Counted from the first letter of the stretch, positions 7,356 through 14,502 are shown. The stretch is DNA of 37,859 nucleotides from Calidithermus roseus (GCF_003574095.1 NZ_QWLA01000031.1:1-37859); one strand, 5' to 3'. Notes: generated by a model not told the origin, from the letters alone. A program made the numbers and translations.

Positions 7356-8403
7356 GCCTTGCCCTCCACAGCAAATACAAGAAGAACGGCCCCCCCAGCA
7401 GCGTAGTGACCACCCCCACCGGCAGTTCGGTGGGGCGGGCCACCACCCGCGCCAGCAGGTCGGCCAGTACCAGCAACAACCCTCCACCCAGCGCAGAAGC
7501 GGGCAGCAAAAAGCGGTAGTCGCCCCCCACCAGCCGGCGCAGGATGTGGGGGGCCACGAAGCCCACGAAGCCGATAATGCCCGCGTAGACCACTGCGATG
7601 GCGGTCAGGAGGGTGGAGAGGGCGATCAAGAGCAGGCGTAGCCGGGGCAGCGGCAGGCCCAGGCTGCGGGCGGTCTCCTCGCCCAGCGAGAGCGCGTTGA
7701 GGGCCCGGCTCAACCCCAGCAGCAGGGGTGAGGCCACCACCAGCGCGACACCCATCACCTCCACCCCTCGCCAGCCCATGAAAGCCAGGCTACCCAAGGT
7801 ATAGCTGAACACCTCGCGGATGCGGTCGGAGTCGAGCAACAGCACCAGCGTGGAGAGCCCGGTCAGAATGCTGCCCACCACCACCCCGGCCAGGATCAGG
7901 TCGTGGCTGCGGGCCGCCCCGCCCGCCAGCAACAGCGTGAAGGCCACCGCTAGCAGCGCGCCCACGAAGGCCCCGAAGGCGGCGAAGCCGGGTACGCTGG
8001 CGAAGAACAGCGCCCCCCCGAAGGCCCCCACCATCCCGGCAAAGCTGATCGAGAGCGTGAAGCCGAAAGCCGCCCCCGCGGCCACGCCCATCAGGTAGGG
8101 GTCGGCCAACGGGTTGCGGAACAACCCCTGGTAGGCCGCCCCCGCCAGCCCCAGAGCCGCGCCAACCAGCACGGCCCCCAGCACCCTAGGCAGGCGCAGG
8201 TCGGTGACGATGGGGTTTTCCTGCAAGCCGGCGAGGGCACGGAAGACCTCGAGCGGCGCAATGCTCACCGCCCCCTGCCCCACCCCCACGACGAAGGCCA
8301 GAACCAGCAGGAGCAAGAGGCCGGCGAAGACCAGCAGGCGTCGTCCACCCCAAGCCCCTCCTGACCGGGGAGATAGCGCGGCCTGCAGGGAAGCCCTCCG
8401 CAT
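7348..8403 (-). CDS. btuC: Cobalamin/corrinoid ABC transporter permease BtuC (FecCD family)
   Basis: This is the inner-membrane permease of the corrinoid importer. The 351-residue protein is strongly hydrophobic with about ten membrane helices. FecCD-family landmarks include LRLPRVLGAVLVGAALGLAGAAYQ after the first helix, FRNPLADPYLMGVAAGAAFG, the ILAGVVVGSI helix and IGFVGFVAPHILRRLVGGDYRFLLP near the cytoplasmic loop that contacts the ATPase (fragments quoted separately along the chain). The ATG at 8403 lies 12 bases after the btuF stop. Iron-siderophore permeases are the close alternative; riboswitch control and cobamide neighbours make corrinoid transport the sensible assignment. Confidence 0.93.
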   Translation of the reverse strand: MRRASLQAALSPRSGGAWGGRRLLVFAGLLLLLVLAFVVGVGQGAVSIAPLEVFRALAGLQENPIVTDLRLPRVLGAVLVGAALGLAGAAYQGLFRNPLADPYLMGVAAGAAFGFTLSISFAGMVGAFGGALFFASVPGFAAFGAFVGALLAVAFTLLLAGGAARSHDLILAGVVVGSILTGLSTLVLLLDSDRIREVFSYTLGSLAFMGWRGVEVMGVALVVASPLLLGLSRALNALSLGEETARSLGLPLPRLRLLLIALSTLLTAIAVVYAGIIGFVGFVAPHILRRLVGGDYRFLLPASALGGGLLLVLADLLARVVARPTELPVGVVTTLLGGPFFLYLLWRARHA

Positions 8404-8415
8404 CCTAAAGCCGCC

Positions 8416-9282
8416 TCACTTCAGGCTGGGGTGAAAGCACTCGATCAAGAGCTTCAACCCCTGGGCTACCCGCGGGCCCGGCCTCGAGAGCAGGTCGGAG
8501 GCCTCACCGCTGAAGGCGCAGATCCGGTTGTTCCTCACCGCCGGCACGCTGGCCCACCCCGGACGGTTTCTGATCGCCGACACCTCCGGGTGGGTCACCA
8601 CCATTACCTGCGGCTTCTTCTGCACCACCAGTTCGGGGTTGATCCTGGGGAAGGGGCCCAATTCGGCGGGGATGATGTTCTGTCCCCTGGCCTTGCTGAT
8701 GAGCGTCCCGATGAAGGAGGAGGGGCCTACCGTGTAGGGGGTGGGGTCGATCTCGTAGTAGACCAGCGGGCGCTCGGAAGCTTTGGCCGCACGGGTCTCA
8801 AGGGCGAACACCTCGGCCTGTACACGCGCCACCAGCCGCTCCGCCTCGGCCCTGAGCCCCAGCAACTCGGCGTAAGCCCGCGCCGTGCGGAAGATGTCGT
8901 CATAAGTCTTAGGGTTGGTCACGTACACGGTAAGCCCGGCCCGCTCCAGCGCTTCCAGCAGCCTCCCCTGGCTGATGATCACCAGGTCGGGCTTGAGCGA
9001 GACGATGAGCTCGGGGTTGGGGTTGATGAACCCGCCCGCCTTGGGCAGGCCCTTCACCATCTCAGGCCAGTTGGAGAACTGGTCGGTCGCCACGATGCGC
9101 TTGCAGGCCGCCTCGGAAAGCGAGCAGATGGTCTCGGTGGCCGAGGGCAGCATGCTCACGATGCGCTGTGGCGCTTTTTTCAGCGTTACGGAACGGCCTG
9201 CGTCGTCGGTGACGGTGCGGGGAAACTGAGCCAGAGCCACCGACAAGAGCAAGCTGACGAGAAACAACAAACCGCGTTTCAT
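8416..9282 (-). CDS. btuF: Periplasmic corrinoid-binding protein BtuF
   Basis: This is the substrate-binding protein of the corrinoid importer. The 288-residue precursor begins with a cleavable signal peptide (KR, then LLFLVSLLLSVALA, with cleavage likely after ALA) and continues into a class III helical-backbone binding protein: TVTDDAGRSVTLKKAPQRIV, MLPSATETICSL, VATDQFSNWP, LIVSLKPDLVIIS and the late VVTHPEVSAIRNRPGW. No lipobox cysteine is seen at the cleavage site, so a soluble periplasmic protein is expected. The ATG at 9282 follows AGGAGG (9288-9293) by five bases. It is the first gene after the cobalamin riboswitch and thus the direct target of B12 control. Confidence 0.94.
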   Translation of the reverse strand: MKRGLLFLVSLLLSVALAQFPRTVTDDAGRSVTLKKAPQRIVSMLPSATETICSLSEAACKRIVATDQFSNWPEMVKGLPKAGGFINPNPELIVSLKPDLVIISQGRLLEALERAGLTVYVTNPKTYDDIFRTARAYAELLGLRAEAERLVARVQAEVFALETRAAKASERPLVYYEIDPTPYTVGPSSFIGTLISKARGQNIIPAELGPFPRINPELVVQKKPQVMVVTHPEVSAIRNRPGWASVPAVRNNRICAFSGEASDLLSRPGPRVAQGLKLLIECFHPSLK

Positions 9283-9344
9283 CCATGCCTCCTGAGCTCG
9301 TCCACGGGCACCCGGCCTTCACGCCGAGGTTGGGGCACAGACAA

Positions 9345-9366
9345 TGCCCCTGCGGGAGCAGGGGCA
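9345..9366 (-). terminator. Strong hairpin between the riboswitch and btuF (candidate intrinsic terminator)
   Basis: TGCCCCTGC and GCAGGGGCA form a perfect 9-bp stem with a 4-base loop. In the minus-strand transcript the hairpin is followed by TTGTCTGTG, a rather weak U-tract. It sits downstream of the cobalamin aptamer and 62 bases before the btuF start, the expected place for a riboswitch-controlled terminator. The poor U-tract leaves open a different role. Confidence 0.55.
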
Positions 9367-9439
9367 TCAAAAGCGGTGATTTCCCCGAATACTCCCTCTT
9401 CGTGCGAGAGGTGTCTCCCTAATCGGGTCGGGAGACTCC

Positions 9440-9615
9440 CTGGCAGGTATTCGGACTCGAGGCGGTGGTCCTTCAGACCCCATGCACCCTCACCGCTGCG
9501 CGACAGTACCGGAATACACAGTTACCTGCTTCACCGGTTTCCCCACTTTAAGCTGCGACTACGCGCCACAGCACCAGGGACTTTCAGCCGGGTTGTTTGG
9601 CCCTAGCGGGCTCAG
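9440..9615 (-). promoter_or_regulatory. Cobalamin riboswitch
   Basis: On the minus strand the B12 box GAGTCCGAATACCTGCC lies at about 9442-9458. Upstream is the conserved core GGGGAAACCGGTGAAG (about 9529-9545), then, after an insertion, CCGGTACTGTCGCGCAGCGG, which matches the GGGAA-x-CCGGTGAA ... CCGG-x-ACTG-x-CGCGCAGCGGT pattern of adenosylcobalamin aptamers. The element precedes btuF and the cobamide operon; binding of adenosylcobalamin is expected to reduce expression. The exact 5' boundary is uncertain and was set near the predicted transcription start. Confidence 0.9.
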
Positions 9616-9620
9616 GGGCC

Positions 9621-9649
9621 ACACTACACCCACCACGCCTCCTTGACAA
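9621..9649 (-). promoter_or_regulatory. Candidate promoter of the cobamide operon
   Basis: On the minus strand TTGTCA (complement of 9644-9649) is followed after 17 bases by TAGTGT (complement of 9621-9626). The -35 differs from consensus by one base; the -10 matches T, A and final T only. The predicted start is near 9614, just at the 5' end of the aptamer. Its -35 box occupies the same bases as the -35 box of the divergent tRNA-Leu promoter. Confidence 0.5.
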
Positions 9650-9671
9650 GCCCAGGGCTGACTCCTAAACT
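9643..9671 (+). promoter_or_regulatory. Promoter of tRNA-Leu
   Basis: A perfect -35 TTGACA (9643-9648), a 17-base spacer and -10 TAAACT (9666-9671) stand 13 bases before the tRNA 5' end. Good sigma-70/SigA-type promoter expected for a stable RNA gene. Confidence 0.8.
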
Positions 9672-9684
9672 GTCCTTTGCCTTC

Positions 9685-9771
9685 GCCGGGATGGTGGAAC
9701 TGGTAGACACACTATCTTGAGGGGGTAGCGAGCGCAAGCTCATGCGGGTTCAAGTCCCGCTCCCGGCACCA
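9685..9771 (+). tRNA. tRNA-Leu (anticodon GAG)
   Basis: The acceptor stem GCCGGGA (9685-9691) pairs with TCCCGGC (9761-9767), followed by encoded ACCA. The anticodon stem CTATC/GGTAG encloses the loop TTGAGGG, giving anticodon GAG, which reads CUC and CUU. The long variable arm (GCGAGCGCAAGCTC region) fits a class II leucine tRNA, and the T arm GCGGGTTCAAGTCCCGC is canonical. Length 87 bases with CCA. No intron is present. Confidence 0.97.
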
Positions 9772-9774
9772 GAC

Positions 9775-9809
9775 GCAGGGGCGATCCATCGAATCGCCCC
9801 TGCTCTTTT
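9775..9809 (+). terminator. Intrinsic terminator of tRNA-Leu
   Basis: A perfect 11-bp stem, GCAGGGGCGAT (9775-9785) with ATCGCCCCTGC (9793-9803), has a 7-base loop and is followed by TCTTTT. It ends the tRNA transcript four bases after the CCA end. Confidence 0.93.
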
Positions 9810-9838
9810 GGAGCCAAGCGCATGTTCAGCCTGATACC

Positions 9839-9868
9839 TCGACCCAGCCAGAATTTCCGACCTATGAT
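9839..9868 (+). promoter_or_regulatory. Candidate promoter for the rtcB leader RNA
   Basis: TCGACC (9839-9844), an 18-base spacer and TATGAT (9863-9868, five of six bases of consensus). Transcription would start near 9875, about 135 bases before rtcB, and would run through the terminator-like hairpin at 9917-9941. Confidence 0.55.
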
Positions 9869-9916
9869 CACGCGGGTGGGGGGTTGTCGCATCGGCTGAG
9901 AGCTTTTTTCATCCCG

Positions 9917-9941
9917 GCCCGCTCGCGCAGCGGGCTTTTTT
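9917..9941 (+). terminator. Intrinsic terminator in the rtcB leader
   Basis: GCCCGCT (9917-9923) and AGCGGGC (9929-9935) form a 7-bp stem with a 5-base loop, directly followed by six T. It lies between the predicted leader promoter and rtcB, with no gene in between. The word GCTTTTTTCAT occurs both here (from 9934) and 32 bases earlier (from 9902). Confidence 0.85.
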
Positions 9942-10009
9942 CATGCCTCATGCACTGAAGCGCTGCACAAACCGGCCAGAGGAAACCTGCAATCATGGAG
10001 GTGAAAACC

Positions 10010-11230
10010 ATGCGCTTCGAGGACGGAATCCCCGTATTCGGTCAGCACGACGCCCAGACCCTCGGGCAGCTTCGCGACGTGGCCAGCCGCGCCGAGCGGG
10101 CCGCATTGATGGCGGACGGGCACTTTGGCTACATCATGCCCGTGGGCGGGGTGGCGGCCTACCGCGATAAGGTCTCGGTAGCGGGCGTTGGCTTCGACAT
10201 CGCCTGCGGCAACGCGGCCATCCGCACCGACCTCACCCTGGAAGACATTCAGCCCCACCTCGAGGCCATCGCCGAGGAGATCGCCAGCTCCATCTCCTTC
10301 GGCTTAGGCCGCACCAACCGGGCGGACGACGCCCCGGTGGACCACCCCCTCTTCGAGGACGCGGCCTGGGAAGCCATCCCCGGCAAGGCCGAGCGCAAAG
10401 CCCTGCGCGAGAAGGCCCGCGCCCAGCTCGGCACCGTGGGCTTGGGCAACCACTACGTAGACGTGTTCGCCGACGAAGCGGAGCGCATCTGGGTGGGCGT
10501 GCACTTCGGCTCGAGGGGCCTGGGGCACACCATCGCCTCGGGCTTCATGGCCCTGTCGCAGAACCGCCCCTGGGGCTCGAGGGGTGCGGAGGTGGAGGCC
10601 CTGCTCGATCTGAACTCCGAGCTCGGCAAAGCCTACTGGACCCTGATGAACCTGGCCGGGCGCTACGCCTACGTGGGCCGGGAGTGGGTGGCCCGCAAGG
10701 TGGTGCAGATCCTGGGCGGGCGGGAGCTCGAGCTCGTCCACAACCACCATAACTTCGCCTGGAAAGAAACTCACGGCGGGGAAGAGTACATCGTCGTGCG
10801 CAAGGGCGCAACCCCGGCTTTCCCCGGCCAGAAGAGCTTCGTGGGCGGCAGCATGGGCGACGACGCGGTGATCCTGCAGGGCACCGTGAACGCCGCCCCT
10901 GAAACCCGCGCCCTGCAGGAAGCCGCGCTCTTCTCCACCATTCACGGCGCGGGCCGGGTGATGAGCCGCCGCCAGGCCCTGGGCAAGATAGACCGCAAGA
11001 CCGGGAAGGTCCTGCGGCCCGGCCAGGTCACGGAGGGCGCGATGAGGAAGTGGCTAAAGCAGAAGGGCGTCATCCTGCGCGGGGGCGGCCTCGACGAGAG
11101 CCCCCACGTCTACCGCCGCCTGCCGGAGGTGCTCGAGGCCCAGGGCCAGACCGTCGAGGTGCTGCACACCCTGCGTCCTTTGATCGTGGTGATGGCCGGG
11201 GCCAACGAGTTCGACCCCTACAAGGACTGA
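10010..11230 (+). CDS. rtcB: RNA-splicing ligase RtcB
   Basis: RtcB joins RNA ends bearing a 2',3'-cyclic phosphate or 3'-phosphate to a 5'-hydroxyl, using GTP and manganese, in tRNA and RNA repair. The 406-residue protein has the metal ligands in place: C66 in FDIACGN, H148 in GLGNHYVDV, H165 in VHFGSRGLGH, and the HNHHNFA motif near 244-249; H312 in the HGAGRVMSR motif is the likely guanylylated nucleophile. Length matches the short bacterial form. An ATG exists at 9995, but the sequence GGAGGTG that follows it is an ideal ribosome binding site for the ATG at 10010, so the latter was chosen. No archease or RtcA gene is adjacent; tRNA-Leu lies just upstream as a separate transcript. Confidence 0.96.
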   Translation: MRFEDGIPVFGQHDAQTLGQLRDVASRAERAALMADGHFGYIMPVGGVAAYRDKVSVAGVGFDIACGNAAIRTDLTLEDIQPHLEAIAEEIASSISFGLGRTNRADDAPVDHPLFEDAAWEAIPGKAERKALREKARAQLGTVGLGNHYVDVFADEAERIWVGVHFGSRGLGHTIASGFMALSQNRPWGSRGAEVEALLDLNSELGKAYWTLMNLAGRYAYVGREWVARKVVQILGGRELELVHNHHNFAWKETHGGEEYIVVRKGATPAFPGQKSFVGGSMGDDAVILQGTVNAAPETRALQEAALFSTIHGAGRVMSRRQALGKIDRKTGKVLRPGQVTEGAMRKWLKQKGVILRGGGLDESPHVYRRLPEVLEAQGQTVEVLHTLRPLIVVMAGANEFDPYKD

Positions 11231-11243
11231 CCCTGGGTGTCGC

Positions 11244-11702
11244 TCAGGAACCGCCACGAGCTTTCCGCTCAGCGTGTTTTTTGACATCCAGCTCGTAGGC
11301 CTCCGCCAGCAGCCGCTTCACGGCCTCGAGCGTGGCCTCGCCGGGATTGAGCACGCAGACCCAGGACATCGCCGCGTAGACGGGGTGGGGCATGATCTGG
11401 TCGAGCGCGGTGAAGTCGTGGCCGGTGTTCACGATCCCGCCGTCCCTCGGGAAGGGGGGCTGTTGGCCGAACATGGAGTGGTAGGTGTCGCTCCCGACGC
11501 CGATGTTCAGGCGGAAAACCCCAGGCCGGTCGAGGTCGGAAGCCTGGTCGTGGGCGTTGCTGGTGAGCAGGGTGGCGAAGGGGAATTTACGCTCGGGGTC
11601 GTAGAAGAAATAGCTGTCCCCATGTAGATTGCTCTCTTCGGACTCATATACACCCCTCAGAAATACCGCCATTGACCAAGCACCATCCTCATCGAGGACC
11701 AT
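11244..11702 (-). CDS. DUF6194 family protein of unknown function
   Basis: The 152-residue protein carries the recognisable DUF6194 core: GDSYFFYDPERKFPFATLLT, ASDLDRPGVFRLNIGVG, DFTALDQIMPHPVYAAMSWVCVLNP and a C-terminal EATLEAVKRLLAEAYE helix. No enzymatic role is known to me for the family. The N-terminal 30 residues (to the GDS) look less conserved, and the start at 11702 is not backed by a ribosome binding site or a clear -10 box, so the true N terminus is uncertain. It is convergent with rtcB, ending 13 bases from the rtcB stop, and divergent from tsaE. No signal peptide or membrane helix is seen. Confidence 0.75.
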   Translation of the reverse strand: MVLDEDGAWSMAVFLRGVYESEESNLHGDSYFFYDPERKFPFATLLTSNAHDQASDLDRPGVFRLNIGVGSDTYHSMFGQQPPFPRDGGIVNTGHDFTALDQIMPHPVYAAMSWVCVLNPGEATLEAVKRLLAEAYELDVKKHAERKARGGS

Positions 11703-11751
11703 ACCATTTCACAGAAGTCCGGGCTTGGCCGTCTCATGAATGCACAGACGA

Positions 11752-11757
11752 TAAACT
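11752..11757 (+). promoter_or_regulatory. Leaderless -10 box for tsaE
   Basis: TAAACT ends six bases before the GTG start of tsaE, so the message should begin at or next to the start codon. No -35 box or ribosome binding site is evident. Confidence 0.55.
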
Positions 11758-11763
11758 ATTCCG

Positions 11764-12207
11764 GTGCTGCTGAGGGACCTGGACGCGACTCGAGCCTTCG
11801 CCCACAGGCTGGCCCTCGCCCTGCCTGAAGGGGCGCTGGTGCTGCTCACCGGCCCGATGGGCGCGGGCAAGACCACGCTGGTGAAGTTCCTGGCCGAGGC
11901 GCTGGGTTTCGAGGGCGAGGTGACCAGCCCCACCTACACCCTCATCCACGAGTACCCCACCCCCCAAGGCCCCATCGTCCACATCGACGCCTACCGCCTG
12001 GCCGACCAGGAGGAGCTCTTCAGCCTTGGCCTGGAGGACTACCTCCCCGAGGCCCGCTGCGTGCTGGTAGAGTGGGGAAAACCGGAAGTCTTCCCGGACA
12101 GCCTCGAGGTGCGCCTGACCCCCCAAAACGACACCCGGCAGGCCAGCCTCATTCCCCATGCCCCGGCTTACCGAGAAGTGGCCGAACGGTTCAACGTTGA
12201 GGAATAG
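11764..12207 (+). CDS. tsaE: tRNA threonylcarbamoyladenosine biosynthesis ATPase TsaE
   Basis: TsaE is the small ATPase that works with TsaB and TsaD to form N6-threonylcarbamoyladenosine at position 37 of ANN-decoding tRNAs. The 147-residue protein has Walker A LLTGPMGAGKTTLV (about residues 27-40), the TSPTYTLIHEY switch, HIDAYRL, and VLVEWGKP, all family signatures. GTG at 11764 is the start, supported by the TAAACT box six bases upstream and by the normal family length. The M23 lipoprotein gene follows after 17 bases and has its own ribosome binding site, so the two are probably co-transcribed although functionally unrelated. Confidence 0.94.
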   Translation: MLLRDLDATRAFAHRLALALPEGALVLLTGPMGAGKTTLVKFLAEALGFEGEVTSPTYTLIHEYPTPQGPIVHIDAYRLADQEELFSLGLEDYLPEARCVLVEWGKPEVFPDSLEVRLTPQNDTRQASLIPHAPAYREVAERFNVEE

Positions 12208-12224
12208 ACCCCCTGGAGACGGAA

Positions 12225-12863
12225 ATGCGCCCGCTGCTGCTCGCCATGTGGCTGCTTTTGAGCTCGTGCGTTTTGCTCAAGGAACGCCCTACCGAAGAGG
12301 CTGTACCGCAGAACACGAGTGACGCCGCCCAGGAAGAGCCGCCTCCCTGGGACTTCCGTATGCACAGCCTGCCGCCGGATAAGGAGATCCTCATGCCGGT
12401 GCGCGGAGTGCGGGTGCGAGAGGTCGCCGACACCTTCGGGGCTCCGCGACCAGGCGGGCGCAGGCATGAGGGGCAGGACATCTTCGCCCCCAAGGGCACG
12501 CCGGTCTACTCGGCCACCGAGGGAGTGGTGATCCGGACGGGCTATGGGCAACTCGGGGGCAACTACGTCTACGTGTTGGGACCGGGAGGGCGGCGCTACT
12601 ACTATGCCCACCTGGACGCTTATGCCAAGGAGCTCGAGGAGGGCCAGGAGGTCACCCCCAGCACCCTGCTGGGTTACGTGGGCAATACCGGCAACGCCCG
12701 TACCACCCCGCCCCACCTGCACTTTGGCGTCTACGGGAGTTGGTGGAACGGCGACGAGCGCGTGATCAACCCACTGGTGCTGCTCAAAGACCGCGACTGG
12801 AAAACCCTGAGCAAGGTCGAAGTCAGGCCTGCGGGCGGCGCAAAAGCCCCGCCAGCGCGCTGA
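12225..12863 (+). CDS. M23 (LytM-type) peptidase-domain lipoprotein
   Basis: This is a secreted, lipid-anchored protein with an M23 metallopeptidase domain, expected to act on peptidoglycan in the envelope. The 212-residue precursor has a lipoprotein signal with LLLSSC (cysteine at residue 15), a short acidic linker, then the zinc motifs: HEGQDIFAP (H and D ligands), YYAHLDAY, and HLHFGVYGSWW for the final HxH. All expected ligands appear present, so it may be an active endopeptidase. GGAG precedes the ATG. Its 3' end overlaps the convergent MFS gene by 41 bases, with the arginine- and proline-rich tail lying in the overlap. Confidence 0.9.
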   Translation: MRPLLLAMWLLLSSCVLLKERPTEEAVPQNTSDAAQEEPPPWDFRMHSLPPDKEILMPVRGVRVREVADTFGAPRPGGRRHEGQDIFAPKGTPVYSATEGVVIRTGYGQLGGNYVYVLGPGGRRYYYAHLDAYAKELEEGQEVTPSTLLGYVGNTGNARTTPPHLHFGVYGSWWNGDERVINPLVLLKDRDWKTLSKVEVRPAGGAKAPPAR

Positions 12864-13971
12864 TACACAAAGCCAGGGCGGCCACCAGCGCGAAGGACAG
12901 GCGCAGCGAGCTGATCTGGGCGATCCAGCCGATCAAGGGCGGCCCCAGCAGGAAGCCCAAATAGCCCAGCGTAGCCACCGAGGCCAGCGCCACGCCGGGG
13001 TGAACCCCCTCCACCCGGCCCGCGGCGCTGAAGACCAGGGGGAAGAGGGGGCAGTAGCCCAGCCCCACCAGCACGAAGCCCAGCAGCACCGGCACAGGTC
13101 CCTGCGCCAGCAGCGCCCCCGCCAGGCCAGCAGCGGCCAGCAAGCCACCCAGCCGGGCCAGCCGCACCGGACCAACTCGATGCGTGAGCCAGTCCCCGCT
13201 GAGGCGGCCCGCCACCATCGCCAGCGAGAAGGCCGCGTAGCCCCAAGCCGCCAGGGCCTCGGTGGTGCCGATCACCTCGCGCAGGTAGACCGCGCTCCAG
13301 TCGGCCATGGCCCCCTCCCCCAGCCCTGTGCAGAAGATGATCACCCCCAGCCCCAGGAGCACGGCATTGCGCGGGAGGGCAAAACCCGGCGCGCCCGCCT
13401 CGAGGGTGGCGGCGAGCAGGTGGCGCGTGGCCCACAGCAGGAGGAGGCTCGAGCCCAGCGCACACAGCAGGAAAAAAGCCAGCGGGCCCAACCCGGCTGC
13501 AGCAGCCCAGCCCCCGAGCACCGCCCCGGCCAGCCCCCCCAGGCTAAAGAAGGCGTGGAAGCCCGACATGATCGGCCTGTTGTAGGCCTTTTCCACCTCC
13601 ACCGCCTGGGCGTTCATGGAGATGTCCATGGCGGCGCTGGCGAAGCCGAAGGCCAGCAGGATCGCCCACAGCCACCAGGCGTTGGGAGCGAGGCCCAGCA
13701 AGGGCAGGATCAGGCTAAAGGCGAAGGATGCCCAGATCAGCACGCTGCGGCTGCCCAGCCGGGCGATGGCAAAGCCCGTCACGGGCATCGCCAGCACCAG
13801 CCCGATGGGCATCCCGGCCAGGGCCAGTCCCAGTTCTCCGGCGCTCAGGTTAAGGCTGGCCTTGATGGCCGGGATTCGGGCCACCCAGGCCGCGGTCACC
13901 AGGCCACACACGAAGAAGACGGTCGTGACCGCGAGCCTTGTGATAGGAAAGACCGCGAGGGTGGCTTTCAT
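12823..13971 (-). CDS. Major facilitator superfamily transporter
   Basis: The 382-residue protein has about 12 hydrophobic membrane segments in two halves, with the MFS-type loops after helix 2 (TGFAIARLGSRSVLI) and after the eighth helix (GRLSGDWLTHRVGPVRLARLGG). The segment ARIPAIKASLNLSAGELGLAL resembles the YbjJ-like/fucose-permease side branch of the family, and AYNRPIMSGFHAFFSLGGLAGA is also typical there. Substrate unknown. The frame is open much farther upstream through the cupin gene; the ATG at 13971 overlaps the cupin stop in ATGA, so the two are an operon with coupled translation. Confidence 0.88.
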   Translation of the reverse strand: MKATLAVFPITRLAVTTVFFVCGLVTAAWVARIPAIKASLNLSAGELGLALAGMPIGLVLAMPVTGFAIARLGSRSVLIWASFAFSLILPLLGLAPNAWWLWAILLAFGFASAAMDISMNAQAVEVEKAYNRPIMSGFHAFFSLGGLAGAVLGGWAAAAGLGPLAFFLLCALGSSLLLLWATRHLLAATLEAGAPGFALPRNAVLLGLGVIIFCTGLGEGAMADWSAVYLREVIGTTEALAAWGYAAFSLAMVAGRLSGDWLTHRVGPVRLARLGGLLAAAGLAGALLAQGPVPVLLGFVLVGLGYCPLFPLVFSAAGRVEGVHPGVALASVATLGYLGFLLGPPLIGWIAQISSLRLSFALVAALALCISALAGLLRRPQA

Positions 13972-14450
13972 GAGCGGGTCAGGCGCTCGATCAGGGCGCG
14001 GTGCTGAGGGTAGAGTCGGGTCAGGGCCTCGCGCTCGGCCAGCTCGAAGTCGGCGAAGTCGAAACCTGGAGCCACCGTGCAGCCCACCAGGGCATAGCCG
14101 CCTGGCGTCTCGACCGTCGCGCCGAACCAGCAGCCCGCCGGAACCAACCCCTGGAAAGACTGGCCCGCCTCGAGGCCCGGCCCCAGCCGGAGGGTACGGT
14201 AAGCACCCATGGGTTCGATCAGGTGGACCATCAGGGGATCTCCTGTGTAAAAATGCCACATCTCATCGGAACTCAGGCGGTGCAGGGCCGAGAAGTTGCC
14301 GTGCTCGAGCAGGAAGTAGATGCCTGTTGCGACAGGGCGACCGTTAGGGAGGGTCTGGGCTGCACGATAGGTTTCGGCGTAATACCCCCCTTCGGGGTGA
14401 GGCTTCAGGCCGAGCCGCTCTATCCAATACTCAGCAGCAGGGAGGGGCAC
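13968..14450 (-). CDS. Cupin domain protein of the DUF985 (Cupin_5) family
   Basis: The 160-residue protein matches the Cupin_5/DUF985 group: ERLGLKPHPEGGYYAETYRA at the N terminus, IYFLLEHGNFSALHRLSSDEMWHFYTGDPL with the H/E metal-type residues, FQGLVPAGCWFGATVE and GYALVGCTVAPGFDFADFE (cited as separate stretches). Members may be sugar epimerase-like or binding proteins; no function can be assigned. GTG at 14450 is preceded by TACAAT with a six-base gap and no ribosome binding site, which supports this start as leaderless. The MFS gene follows in ATGA overlap, hinting that the transporter's substrate could relate to the cupin's ligand. Confidence 0.85.
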   Translation of the reverse strand: MPLPAAEYWIERLGLKPHPEGGYYAETYRAAQTLPNGRPVATGIYFLLEHGNFSALHRLSSDEMWHFYTGDPLMVHLIEPMGAYRTLRLGPGLEAGQSFQGLVPAGCWFGATVETPGGYALVGCTVAPGFDFADFELAEREALTRLYPQHRALIERLTRS

Positions 14451-14456
14451 CCCGCG

Positions 14457-14462
14457 ATTGTA
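14457..14462 (-). promoter_or_regulatory. Leaderless -10 box for the cupin gene
   Basis: On the minus strand TACAAT (five of six bases of TATAAT) ends six bases before the GTG start, placing transcription start at the start codon. Confidence 0.6.
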
Positions 14463-14502
14463 TAGGCAGACTAGCCCCACGATCCAGCATCGTCCCCAAC
14501 GG

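Noticed and set aside
9775-9803. Riboswitch-related pairing between the tRNA-Leu terminator (CAGGGGC) and the btuF hairpin (CAGGGGC)
   Set aside because: They are on opposite strands and in different transcripts; the shared word is short and GC-rich, so coincidence is enough.
9995-10009. ATG at 9995 as rtcB start
   Set aside because: The following GGAGGTG is better explained as the ribosome binding site for the ATG at 10010, and the added five residues have no support.
10010-11230. Possible functional pairing of tRNA-Leu and rtcB through an intron-containing tRNA
   Set aside because: The tRNA-Leu gene has no intron and is closed off by its own strong terminator, so adjacency alone is not evidence.
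12823-14259. Long minus-strand open frame extending the MFS transporter by 96 residues
   Set aside because: The extension lies in the cupin gene in another frame and consists of Arg/Gly/Pro-rich sequence; the ATG at 13971 gives the normal MFS start.
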